A DNA stretch of 45,612 nt from CAVQGZ01 sp964356295. GTDB lineage: Bacteria; Actinomycetota; Actinomycetes; Jiangellales; Jiangellaceae. How positions within the stretch are numbered: the stretch's first letter is position 1; each line of letters begins with the position of its first letter. The notes under the pieces were generated by a model. It was not told the origin of the DNA and did no database searches. It was given only the letters and a program-made list of their open reading frames with translations. The position numbers were made by a program, and so were the translations under genes. This document shows, piece by piece, positions 1-7,764 of this stretch. The stretch covers positions 1 to 45,612 of the forward strand of contig CAYHHE010000012.1 in assembly GCA_964356295.1 (NCBI GenBank), in the 5' to 3' direction.

Positions 1-20
1 GCTAGGTGCACCTCCGGCGA

Positions 21-198
21 TGATCAGGGCGCCCCAGGTGTTGCTGGGGCTTGATCAGGGCGCCGTAGGTGCGGCTCCCAGCATGATCAGGGCGCTGTAG
101 GTGTCGCTGGAGCAACACCGCAGGCGCGCTGATCATCGCAGGAGCAACACCAAAGCCGCTGTGATCATGCTCCAACGACACTCCGCGCGCCTTGATCA
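21..198. repeat. Mirror-symmetric array of six TGATCA-headed repeats
   Basis: TGATCA occurs at 21, 52, 84, 130, 162 and 193, with spacings of 31, 32, 46, 32 and 31 bases. The first three units run in one direction (TGATCAGGGCGC, then a GGTGT..GCT core) and the last three are the same unit on the opposite strand. Positions 84-135 therefore form a long imperfect hairpin with TGATCAG/CTGATCA ends and an inner GGTGT/ACACC stem around a 10-base loop. There is no gene here. It resembles a REP/BIME-type intergenic element, and a similar arrangement recurs at 17199-17330. Confidence 0.8.
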
Positions 199-569
199 TG
201 GGCTCAGGCGCGACCGACACGCGCACAGGGCCGTCTCGGGCGCAGCGGACCGACGACCTGACTCGTGCCAGGCTGGTCACCCCGGTGAGCAGGCGTTCAG
301 GACCTTGGTGGCCTCGGGGGTGAGGGCGGGGTCGGGAACCTCTTGCGCAGGGCCTAGCCGATGTGCTCGATCCCCAGCACCTGAGGCCCCGCGTGTCCAC
401 GATCGGCACCGCTCGAGCAGCCCACGCGGTGGCACGCCACGGCGTGAGCACCGTCCGCTGGGACGAGACCACCCCAAGCAGACCGCACCCCCCCACCCCC
501 ACCACCGCAGCACACCCCCGACGCCATGACCCGGCTTGCCGAGCGCTCCCCCGCTGAACTCGCGAGCGG
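199..569. other. Non-coding or degraded stretch, no recognisable gene
   Basis: No convincing coding sequence is visible. Open frames exist on both strands, as expected at this GC content, but they are Arg/Pro/Ala-rich and carry no motif I recognise. On the minus strand around 300-420 a short run resembles a real protein remnant (a stretch reading like GIEH..ALRKRFP), interrupted by a stop. It could be the tail of a decayed gene that once lay downstream of the caspase-like gene. The run of C and CCACC near 485-515 has no evident role. Confidence 0.4.
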
Positions 570-1298
570 TCACGCGGGCAACGACGAGGGGCGCCACGTC
601 GCCGGGTCGGTGCTGATGAGCATGCCGCCCGCCCCGTCCACGACCCGGATGCTGTCGACCGCAGCCGCCTCGGCCGCCCTGCCCGTCCGGCGGTAGTACG
701 CCGCCGCCAGCGCGTCCTGCCGATGACGTGGGTCCGCTGCGTTCGCGTGGTCCGCGGCGGTCAGGACGCTTCGGCCGTGACCCCACGCCCGAAGCATCCG
801 TGGGACGCTGGTCAGCCCGTCGGCATAGATGCCGCGCGCCCCCACAGCCGCAGCGAAGCCGCCACGAAGCCAGGCGTCGTTGTGGCTCATCCCGTAGCAG
901 GCGGTGGAGATCACCACGCGGAGCCGCCGACGCTGCACCGGGGTGAGCGCGGACTGCAGGGCGGTGGCGAGCTGGGGCGCCTCCACCGGCCGATCGGTGA
1001 ACAGCAGCTGGCGTGACGTGCCGTGCGGATGCACGAGCAGGTCCACGGCCCGCACACCTGGCGTGGCCGTGGCGCAGGCCAGCGCCTGGACGAGGCGGTC
1101 GGCCGTGGCGTCGTTCCCGCGCAGCAGGATGCGGGACCTGTACTGCCGTCGCAGGTGCCTGCTCGCCAGCGCCTGGGCACCCCACTCGATCGAGGAGTAC
1201 ATAGCCCGCTCGTTCGGTCTCCCGTGAGCCTGCAGCGTGATCAGCTGCACCAGCACGCGCTCATCAGGCTCCACGGCGCCGCTGCCTGACGAGGACAT
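570..1298 (-). CDS. Stand-alone caspase-like (peptidase clan CD) domain protein
   Basis: This is a 242-residue protein with no signal peptide or membrane segment. Two motifs fit the clan CD (caspase/C13/CHAT) catalytic dyad. A hydrophobic strand ends in a His-Gly pair (VDLLVHPHGT, His92-Gly93). About 40 residues later a second hydrophobic strand ends in an Ala-Cys pair (LRVVISTACYG, Cys134). Order and spacing match the family; I infer the fold from these motifs only. The remainder (RGGFAAAVGARGIYADG and a C-terminal helical part) fits a compact single domain with no partner domain attached. It is convergent with nothing and divergent from the DUF309 gene, with starts 32 bases apart. Substrate and role are unknown. 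A CHAT-type or unrelated alpha/beta fold is possible. Confidence 0.6.
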   Translation of the reverse strand: MSSSGSGAVEPDERVLVQLITLQAHGRPNERAMYSSIEWGAQALASRHLRRQYRSRILLRGNDATADRLVQALACATATPGVRAVDLLVHPHGTSRQLLFTDRPVEAPQLATALQSALTPVQRRRLRVVISTACYGMSHNDAWLRGGFAAAVGARGIYADGLTSVPRMLRAWGHGRSVLTAADHANAADPRHRQDALAAAYYRRTGRAAEAAAVDSIRVVDGAGGMLISTDPATWRPSSLPA

Positions 1299-1330
1299 CA
1301 GCTCATCCTGGCAGCACCTACCCTGGGCGG

Positions 1331-1759
1331 GTGGCGGTGCCCCGCGATCGCGACGCGGACGGACGGGCCCGGCAGGCCCGGCCCCGGGACGCGCTGGGTC
1401 GACCCCTCCCGTACGGCACCTCCGGCGTGGAGCCGGTTGCGGAGGAGCCGCTCCCGCCGGCCGAGACCATCGCCGAGGCGACGCGGTTGCTCGAGGCCGG
1501 TCGGCCCTTCGCCGCCCACGAGGTGTTCGAGGCCCGCTGGAAGGCGGCGCCGGCGACCGAGCGTGACCTGTGGCAGGGACTGGCCCAGCTGTGCGTGGGG
1601 ATCACCCACCAGATGCGCGGGAACTCTGTCGGAGCCTCCCGACTGCTCGATCGGGGCAGGAACCGGCTCGAGTCCTACCTCGCGAGCGGCGGGACGACCT
1701 ACGGCGTGGACGTCGAGGCCTGGGTGGCCCGAGCGGTGGCGACACCGAGGGTGAGGTAG
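1331..1759 (+). CDS. DUF309 domain protein
   Basis: This is a 142-residue protein of the DUF309 family, small all-helical proteins of unknown function. The defining segment is FAAHEVFEARWK, followed by ERDLWQGLAQLCVG and ITHQMRGN, at about residues 60-105. The N-terminus (RPRDALGRPLPYG) is the Arg/Pro-rich leader usual in actinobacterial members. The GTG start was chosen because that leader begins there. The last 61 bases overlap the convergent methyltransferase gene on the other strand, so the two transcripts would be complementary at their 3' ends. Confidence 0.8.
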   Translation: MAVPRDRDADGRARQARPRDALGRPLPYGTSGVEPVAEEPLPPAETIAEATRLLEAGRPFAAHEVFEARWKAAPATERDLWQGLAQLCVGITHQMRGNSVGASRLLDRGRNRLESYLASGGTTYGVDVEAWVARAVATPRVR

Positions 1760-2343
1760 TTCCAGGGGGCCCGCCCTCCGACGTAGCGGGACTCCACCTG
1801 CACGAGCTCGAAACCGGCGTCACGGACCAGGCTCGCCGGTTCACGGGTCAGGTGGCAGCCGTCGGCGAAGAACTTCTGCGCCGGCTCCAAGGTGCGCTGC
1901 AGACGGGCCATGCCGCGCTCTGGAGCCAGGCCGTGCTCGAGGAAGTGGAACACGCCACCGGGACGCAGCACCCGTCGCAGCTCGCACATGGCCGACTCCA
2001 CGTCCGGGATGGTGCACAGGGTGAAGGTCGACAGCGCGCCGTCGCAGGAGTCATCGGCCAACGGCAGTCGAGCACCGTCCAGCCCGACATGGTGCACTCG
2101 GGCGTGCGAGTCGGCAATGCGTCCCTCGGCGAGCCGCCGGGCCCGCAGCGCCGGCTCGACCGCGTACACCTGGTCGACCTCGTCGGGGTAGTGCGGGACG
2201 TTGAGCCCGGAACCGAACCCGATCTCCACGACAGTGCCCGACAGTCCCTGCGTCGTGCGTTCCCGCCAGTCGGCCCATCCCGAGCCACCCAGCACTCGCT
2301 CGACCAGGTGCGGCAGCACGTACTCCCGGTACAGCCCGAGCAT
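1699..2343 (-). CDS. Class I SAM-dependent methyltransferase
   Basis: This is a 214-residue methyltransferase (Methyltransf_11 type). Motif I is VVEIGFGSGLNVPHYP near residue 38, followed by the acidic motif II (YAVEPA) and a post-I segment with LPLADDSCDGALSTF and LRRVLRPGG. The start YREYVLPHLVERVL is typical of small actinobacterial methyltransferases related to METTL7-type proteins. The ATG lies 5 bases after the stop of the acyl-ACP-reductase-like gene, so the two are almost certainly co-transcribed and translationally coupled. The substrate is unknown; a lipid or a product of the two upstream reductases is a guess from context. The 3' end overlaps the DUF309 gene antisense. Confidence 0.85.
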   Translation of the reverse strand: MLGLYREYVLPHLVERVLGGSGWADWRERTTQGLSGTVVEIGFGSGLNVPHYPDEVDQVYAVEPALRARRLAEGRIADSHARVHHVGLDGARLPLADDSCDGALSTFTLCTIPDVESAMCELRRVLRPGGVFHFLEHGLAPERGMARLQRTLEPAQKFFADGCHLTREPASLVRDAGFELVQVESRYVGGRAPWNYLTLGVATARATQASTSTP

Positions 2344-2348
2344 CGCCC

Positions 2349-4409
2349 TCAGCCGTCTCCTGCTGCCGTCGTCTGGGCCCGAGCGTCCAGCGCCGCCGCG
2401 CGGATCCTGGCGAAGTCGTCGTCGGTGTAGACGCCGTTGACCCCCGAGATCGTCGCCAGCTTCATCCCGTGCTTGAGGCCAAGCCGGTAGATCTCCTTGA
2501 CCTTCTCCCACTCGATGTTCCGGCCGACGGTGAACGTCTCGTAGCGCCCCTCCAGGGCCAGCACCACGGTCTCGGCCAGGCAGGCGAATACCACACCCTT
2601 GGGCAGGCCGACGCCTTTCATCTTGACGTCCCCGGGCAGCTCGATCTCCCCGGACTCGATGACCAGCACGTCGGGGCGCTTGGCTACGTCCTCGGGGGGG
2701 AGGTCCAGTGGGCGAGCCACGTCCGTGATCACACAACCCGGCTTGACCTTCATGATGTCGAGGATGCGCTTCCCGGCCCCCGACGTGGCGGTGACGATGA
2801 GGTCCATCTCGTGCAGGTGGTCGTTGGGGGTCGCCGCGACGTGCAGCTCGGCGCGGGGGTTCTCCCGATGGATCTCCCGCTTGAGCGCGAGCAGCTTCGC
2901 GGTCTCCGGCGACACCAGCCAGAGCTCGTCGCTGGCCAGCGCGAGCAGCCGCGCGCACACCGAGCCGATCGCACCCGTGGCGCCGATGACCATCGCCTTG
3001 CCCCCGATCCGGCCGTCCTCGTCGACATCGACGACCCCGAGCTTGAGCAGCGCCTCGTGCGCGGCCCAGAGCGCGCCGGAGGCGCTGTAGCTGTTGCCGG
3101 TGGTGATCGGCAGCGGTGCCCGCCGCGCGACCGTGACACCGGCGTCGCCGACCACCTTGGTGAACGCACCGAGGCCCATGACCTGGGCGCCGAGCTTCTT
3201 GGCGGTCTCCGCGGCGGCGAGCAGTCGTCCGTAGGTGAACTCGGGGCTATGGGCCAGCAGCTCCTTGGGGGTGCCGCCCACCGTGATCAGCCAGCCCTCG
3301 GCCTCGGCTCCTGTCGGGGACGTGATCCCGGTGACGTGGCTGTAGACGAACGGCGGCAGGTAGGCCAGTGCCTTCTCCATCGCGTCCAGCACCGGCGGCG
3401 GCGCGACCTTGAAGACCGTGTCCAGCGGGGGTCGCCTGCTGAAGTCCTCCTGCGAGAGAGGGTGGATGACGAAGGCGAACCTGCTCTTCCTCCTGGGCCC
3501 GTTCGGGTAGAGGATGCGGGGCTCGAGTCCGGCCGCGACGATCATGTCGAGCATGTCGTCATCGGTGAGATGGCCGTGGCTGGGAGCGACCGCCAGCATC
3601 ATGGCCTCAAGGACGGCCGCCGACACGGTGACTCCGAAGGGCTGCGGGGTCGTGTCGAGCACCATGTCCGCGCCCCGGCTTCCGAGGTCGCTGAGCCTCT
3701 CGTCGGAGATGGACTCGCTGACGAGGGTCTTGCCGGCGAGATCCTCCAGCCCGAAGCCGGTGAGCTCGTCGTAGGTGGCCACCACGACGTCGCAGTTGCG
3801 CGCGGCTCGGCGCGCCATGACATGGCTGATCCGGTGGCCGGGTGTCTTGATCTGCGCCCGCAGCGGTGCCGGCAGCTTGTTCAGCGGCCACAGCCCGGCG
3901 TCCGCCGCCAGTCCGATGATCGGGTGAGAGTCGGAGGTGAGCTCGAGTCGCAGCAGGGGGTCGGCGAACTCCAGGTTCTGGGTGAACTCACGCAGGATGC
4001 GGGTGGTGCGGTCATGGTTGGTCCCCCCCAGGACCACCGTCCGGGCGTTGGCGAAGTACCCGGGCATCTCGTTCTGCACATGGCGGATGGCCCACTCCTG
4101 CAGCACGTCGCGCAGCGAGTGGCCGTCGGCGACCGGGACGGCGGAGGTGGCCTGCTTGACCTGCTCTATCGCTTCGAGCTCTCCGTCGTACAGCCCGACC
4201 GCCCGCGCCTCGCGGATCCCGGTCACCGCGATGGAGTCGGCCTCCTCGGCCCACTTCTGGACCAGCGCCTTCGCGGCGTCGACGTCCCCGTTCGTCCCGA
4301 CCCTCACCAGGCGAAACTCGTTGGTGAGGAAGGTGACCTGCTCGTCGTAGTCCCGCGCGGACTCGGTGAGGCTGACGTTGACCACGAGGATCGGGCTCTT
4401 GCGCGGCAT
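2349..4409 (-). CDS. Long acyl-ACP-reductase-like protein (AAR-like domain with about 330-residue N-terminal extension)
   Basis: This is a 686-residue protein. The C-terminal half resembles cyanobacterial acyl-ACP reductase (AAR, fatty aldehyde forming). It has a TTGNSYSASGALWAAHEAL segment, a nucleotide-binding GATGAIGSVCARLLA loop, and VFACLAETVVLALEGRYE followed by VGRN and LGLKHG. In cyanobacterial AAR the matching FAC segment holds the catalytic Cys (Cys294 of Synechococcus elongatus); here it is Cys610. Residues 1-330 form an extension cyanobacterial AAR lacks, with VAVTGIREARAVG-like and LGGTNHDRTTRIL segments. I do not recognise its fold. The ATG at MPRKSPIL is preferred over an upstream ATG because GGAGG precedes it at good distance. 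It lies 57 bases after a fatty-acyl-reductase-like gene. Predicted activity: reduction of a long-chain thioester to an aldehyde. Confidence 0.7.
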   Translation of the reverse strand: MPRKSPILVVNVSLTESARDYDEQVTFLTNEFRLVRVGTNGDVDAAKALVQKWAEEADSIAVTGIREARAVGLYDGELEAIEQVKQATSAVPVADGHSLRDVLQEWAIRHVQNEMPGYFANARTVVLGGTNHDRTTRILREFTQNLEFADPLLRLELTSDSHPIIGLAADAGLWPLNKLPAPLRAQIKTPGHRISHVMARRAARNCDVVVATYDELTGFGLEDLAGKTLVSESISDERLSDLGSRGADMVLDTTPQPFGVTVSAAVLEAMMLAVAPSHGHLTDDDMLDMIVAAGLEPRILYPNGPRRKSRFAFVIHPLSQEDFSRRPPLDTVFKVAPPPVLDAMEKALAYLPPFVYSHVTGITSPTGAEAEGWLITVGGTPKELLAHSPEFTYGRLLAAAETAKKLGAQVMGLGAFTKVVGDAGVTVARRAPLPITTGNSYSASGALWAAHEALLKLGVVDVDEDGRIGGKAMVIGATGAIGSVCARLLALASDELWLVSPETAKLLALKREIHRENPRAELHVAATPNDHLHEMDLIVTATSGAGKRILDIMKVKPGCVITDVARPLDLPPEDVAKRPDVLVIESGEIELPGDVKMKGVGLPKGVVFACLAETVVLALEGRYETFTVGRNIEWEKVKEIYRLGLKHGMKLATISGVNGVYTDDDFARIRAAALDARAQTTAAGDG

Positions 4410-4466
4410 GGCTCCTCCGTGGGTTGTCGTCGCGCGCGGGTGGCGGGCCTTGGTCACTGCGTCGAT

Positions 4467-5552
4467 CTACACCATCGCCTTGGAGCCGACCTCCGGATGG
4501 GCGATCATGTAGTCGATGAGGGTCCCCGCGTAGTCGGCGAACCGCGGGCACTCGACCCCGGTGCCCTCCAGGTCGGCCACGGTGTTCGTGGCGGAGTAGG
4601 TCGTCTTCGAGGCGAAGTAGTCCAGCGCCTCGGCGGGAAGCCCGAGGAGCCCTTCGAGTCCGGGCACTGCGCCGACCACAGCCCGAAGGGGCCCCAGCGG
4701 TACCGGCGCCCAGATCAGCCGCTTGCCCAGCTTCCCGGCGAGGACGGAGCCCACCTCGTACGCGGTCGGCGGGTTGGGGTCGGTCAGGGCGTAGGTCTTG
4801 CCAGCCGACTCCGGGTGCACAGACAACTCGTCCATCGCCGCGATGACGAAGTCACGGGGAACCAGCGAGGCCTTCACGCTCTTGTCCACCGCGGGGAGCA
4901 CCGCCGTGGAGGGCTGCTTGCGCAGGAAGGCGGCCACGAAGTACGGCCCGTCGAACTTCTGTGTCTCGCCGGTATGGGAGTCCCCCACGACGATCCCCGG
5001 TCGGTAGATCGTCGCAGGCAGGCCGTCCACCATCGCCTTGCGGACCAGGACCTCCGCCTCGAACTTGGTGGACTCGTAGTGGTTGTAGAAGCTCTGACCT
5101 TCCTCGAGCATCTCCTCGGTGAACTCGCCCACGAACTGCCCGCTGACGTAGCAGGTGCTGACGTACTGGAGGCGGCTGAAGTCGGTGCGCTCCTGGCAGA
5201 ACTCGATGACCCGGGCGGTGCCGTCGACGTTGACCTTACGGGCGATCTCCAGCGGCACGGCGAGGTCGTAGATCGCCGCGAGATGCCAGACCTCGGTCAC
5301 GTCGTCGAGAGCCTGCGCGTGGGCGCGGTCGACACCGAGGTCCGGCTCGGTGATGTCGCCCTCGACCAGGTCCACGCGGTCGACGGTGTCCGGATGGGCA
5401 GCCTGGATGTCGCGCAGGCGCTGCCTGGCCGTCGCCATGTGCCGTGGCTGGACCACGCAGATGGCGCGCACACCCTCCCGGCGCGCCAGCAGTCGGGGAA
5501 GCAGGGCAGAGCCCAGGAACCCGGGGAACCCGGTCATCAACAGTGCAGTCAC
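4467..5552 (-). CDS. Extended SDR, fatty acyl reductase / thioester reductase-like (NAD_binding_4)
   Basis: This is a 361-residue protein of the extended short-chain dehydrogenase type. The N-terminal Rossmann motif is TGFPGFLG (residues 7-14). The catalytic pair is Tyr159 and Lys163 (HYESTK), with Ser/Thr in YVSTCYVSG about 25 residues earlier. The WHLAAIYDL and YRPGIVVGDS segments are the hallmark of the NAD_binding_4 group, which covers fatty acyl-CoA reductases and carboxylic acid reductase R domains. The GTG start places the Rossmann motif correctly and has AAGG upstream. It is the first gene of a three-gene operon with the AAR-like protein and a methyltransferase. Context suggests reduction of acyl thioesters or aldehydes; the exact substrate is not evident. 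Confidence 0.8.
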   Translation of the reverse strand: MTALLMTGFPGFLGSALLPRLLARREGVRAICVVQPRHMATARQRLRDIQAAHPDTVDRVDLVEGDITEPDLGVDRAHAQALDDVTEVWHLAAIYDLAVPLEIARKVNVDGTARVIEFCQERTDFSRLQYVSTCYVSGQFVGEFTEEMLEEGQSFYNHYESTKFEAEVLVRKAMVDGLPATIYRPGIVVGDSHTGETQKFDGPYFVAAFLRKQPSTAVLPAVDKSVKASLVPRDFVIAAMDELSVHPESAGKTYALTDPNPPTAYEVGSVLAGKLGKRLIWAPVPLGPLRAVVGAVPGLEGLLGLPAEALDYFASKTTYSATNTVADLEGTGVECPRFADYAGTLIDYMIAHPEVGSKAMV

Positions 5553-5669
5553 TCAGATCGCCTTCTCGAGTCGGAAGTCGTACACCCCGACTCTAATCCG
5601 ACCGGCGGCCCCATGGATATCCCGGTCGGCGGCAGGATCCCCCGGCTGGAGGTCCGCTGAGGAAGCCGC

Positions 5670-6608
5670 TCAGCGGGCCAAGGCCGGGTTGGCGTTCGTC
5701 TGGTCCGCGGAGACGTCCCAGAGGCGCCGCGCCATCGCTGCGTCGCCGGCCGCGGACGAGCGACCGACCCGCGTGGGTCCTCCTCTGCTCTCACCGAGGC
5801 CATCGGGGCCGAAGTACTCGTTGCCCACGACGTCGGGCATCGTGGCCGCGTAGGTCTGCGGCAGGGCGCCGTCCGCAGCCGACTGGGCGAGCAGCCCGTT
5901 CGCGGCACGGGTCACCATCCGTCCGACGAGGTTCTTGGCGTACCGGGGGCCGGAGTACTGAAGGTTGGTCGCCGCCCATCCCGGATGGGCCGCCACGGCC
6001 ACCAGGTGAGTCCCGGCCTGCTCGGCCCGGCGGTGGAGCTCGGCGGTGAACAGAAGGTTGGCCAGCTTCGATGCGCCGTAAGCGGGCCACGAGGAGTAGC
6101 GGCGCCGCTGGTAGTGCAGGTCGTCGGGGTCGATCGATCCCATCCGGTGTGCCCCGCTGGACACTGTGACGACCCGCGGCGCTTGCGACGCGAGCAGCGC
6201 GGGCATCAGCCCAGCGGTCAGCGCGAAGTGCCCCAGATGGTTCGTGCCGATCTGGGTCTCGAACCCATCCTGGGTGCGCCCGTAGGGCGGGGCCATCACT
6301 CCGGCGTTGTTCACCAGCAGGTCGAGCACCTCGTGGCGCTCGACGACGTCTCGGGCAGCGGCCTCGATGGACGCCAGCGACGCGAGGTCGAGCGCCAGCG
6401 GTTCCGCAGAGCCGCCTTCCGCCGCCGACGCAGCGACCGCAGCCACGGCGGCTGCTGTGCGGTCCGGGTCTCGCCCGGCGACCAGCACATGGGCGCCGCG
6501 CGAGGCCAGGGCCTTCGCGGTCTCCAGACCGAGACCCGAGGTGGCGCCGGTCACCAGCGCGGTGCGTCCGGACTGAGAGGGTGCGTCGGCGACGGACCAG
6601 GCAGGCAT
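5670..6608 (-). CDS. Short-chain dehydrogenase, retinol dehydrogenase-like
   Basis: This is a 312-residue classical SDR. It has the cofactor motif TGATSGLG at residues 20-27, NNAGVM in the middle, a catalytic Ser in VVTVSSGAH, and the Tyr-Lys pair in YGASKLAN. The insert IGTNHLGHFALT and the long C-terminal part (NEYFGPDGL) are typical of the retinol dehydrogenase/protochlorophyllide-reductase-like SDRs common in actinobacteria. It would oxidise or reduce a lipophilic alcohol or carbonyl with NADP(H). It is on the same strand as the reductase operon downstream, but 117 bases apart, so co-transcription is uncertain. Confidence 0.85.
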   Translation of the reverse strand: MPAWSVADAPSQSGRTALVTGATSGLGLETAKALASRGAHVLVAGRDPDRTAAAVAAVAASAAEGGSAEPLALDLASLASIEAAARDVVERHEVLDLLVNNAGVMAPPYGRTQDGFETQIGTNHLGHFALTAGLMPALLASQAPRVVTVSSGAHRMGSIDPDDLHYQRRRYSSWPAYGASKLANLLFTAELHRRAEQAGTHLVAVAAHPGWAATNLQYSGPRYAKNLVGRMVTRAANGLLAQSAADGALPQTYAATMPDVVGNEYFGPDGLGESRGGPTRVGRSSAAGDAAMARRLWDVSADQTNANPALAR

Positions 6609-6675
6609 GCCCTCAGTGTCGGTGAGCCGGGCGAAGGGCGCGACCCGAGGCGGCGCATCAGTGCGCCCGTCCTGA

Positions 6676-7605
6676 TCACGGCGCCAGGGTCACCAGGCGG
6701 TCCTCGGACAGCAGACCGTCGCTGGTGCCGCGCAGGGTGCAGCACCAGCGCGCGCACAGCAGACCCCGTCGCACCGCCTGCTCGAGCGGGAGCCCGTCGA
6801 GCACCAGCGCGGACGCGATGCCGACCGCGAGGCTGTCGCCGGCGCCGTTGGTGTCGACGATGGGGGGTGCTCGACCGGTGAGTGGATCGGGAGGGAGCCA
6901 GGCAACAGGCACCGTCGATGCCTCTGCGTCGCGGGGGACGACCAGGCAGCCCGCCGCACCCATCCCGATCACGACCAGGCGTGCCGGACCTGCCGCCAGC
7001 GCCCACTGCGCGTACCCGTGCGGGTCGTCCAGATCGGCACCCGAGGCCAGCAGGACGTCAGCCGCCTCGACGAAGTCGCGACGGTAGTCGTCGTCGGGCC
7101 CCGGGGTGTCCTGGAGGTCGACGACCAGGACCACTCCGAGTCGGCGGGCCGGCTGCAGCACGGTGCGCGCCCAGTCCGGCAGGTTGACGTGCGCCATGCG
7201 GGCGCGGCGCAGCAGCGCGGTGGCGAGGTCGACGTCCGGGGGCTCCACCCCGACCAGGCGAGGGTCGTAGAAGTTGCGTCGTGCTCCGGTGCTGTCGACG
7301 ACGTTGACGCTGTGCGCGGTTCGCCCGCTCGTCACGCACCCGCGCAGGTCGATGCCGTCGGCTGCCAGTGTGTCCCGCACCCATCGTCCGTGCGCGTCGG
7401 CGCCCACGTGGCCGAGGAACGCGGTGCGGTAGCCGAGCGCGGCGTACCCGCGTGCGGAGTAGCCGCCTGAGTGGGCGACGACGTCGCAGACCTCGGCCAA
7501 CGTCCCCTCCGGCGCGGCGACCCAGGACCATGTCGGTGGCGGGTAGACGACGGTGTCCACGCCGACCGCCCCGACGACCACGACATCCAGGTCGGCGTCA
7601 CTCAC
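6676..7605 (-). CDS. PfkB-family carbohydrate kinase
   Basis: This is a 309-residue ribokinase-type sugar kinase. The PfkB signature 2 is clear (PPIVDTNGAGDSLAVG), with Asp of GAGD as catalytic base. The N-terminal part has VVVVGAVGVDTVVYP and a GGYSARGYAALG region that corresponds to the substrate-binding GG motif. The substrate cannot be read from sequence; family members act on ribose, fructose, adenosine and other sugars. It follows the heliorhodopsin gene on the same strand after about 160 bases and ends 67 bases before the SDR start, so it may be transcribed with either. Confidence 0.85.
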   Translation of the reverse strand: MSDADLDVVVVGAVGVDTVVYPPPTWSWVAAPEGTLAEVCDVVAHSGGYSARGYAALGYRTAFLGHVGADAHGRWVRDTLAADGIDLRGCVTSGRTAHSVNVVDSTGARRNFYDPRLVGVEPPDVDLATALLRRARMAHVNLPDWARTVLQPARRLGVVLVVDLQDTPGPDDDYRRDFVEAADVLLASGADLDDPHGYAQWALAAGPARLVVIGMGAAGCLVVPRDAEASTVPVAWLPPDPLTGRAPPIVDTNGAGDSLAVGIASALVLDGLPLEQAVRRGLLCARWCCTLRGTSDGLLSEDRLVTLAP

Positions 7606-7764
7606 GTGATGCTCCCATTCAGGGTCCGCGCTACTCAGCGGGCAGCGTCGTCGATCAGCTCGCCAGCACGTCGGGGTCGCCCTCCCGGCCGGTGGCGTGG
7701 CAGAAGTGCCGGGAACCGAAGCCGACGATGCTCGGCCATCTGCCGAGCATGGCAGGGACCCCGC

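Noticed and set aside
21..198. Possible CRISPR array
   Set aside because: Spacing near 31-32 bases looks suggestive, but the units themselves are similar along most of their length, half are inverted, and there are no unique spacers or cas genes.
101..529. Open frames across 1-570 on both strands
   Set aside because: They are Arg/Pro/Ala-rich, run through the repeats, lack family motifs and have no ribosome binding site.
2469..5660. Very long plus-strand open frame opposite the reductase operon
   Set aside because: It is antisense to three well-supported genes, has no recognisable domain and the His/Asp/Val/Gly-rich composition of a shadow frame.
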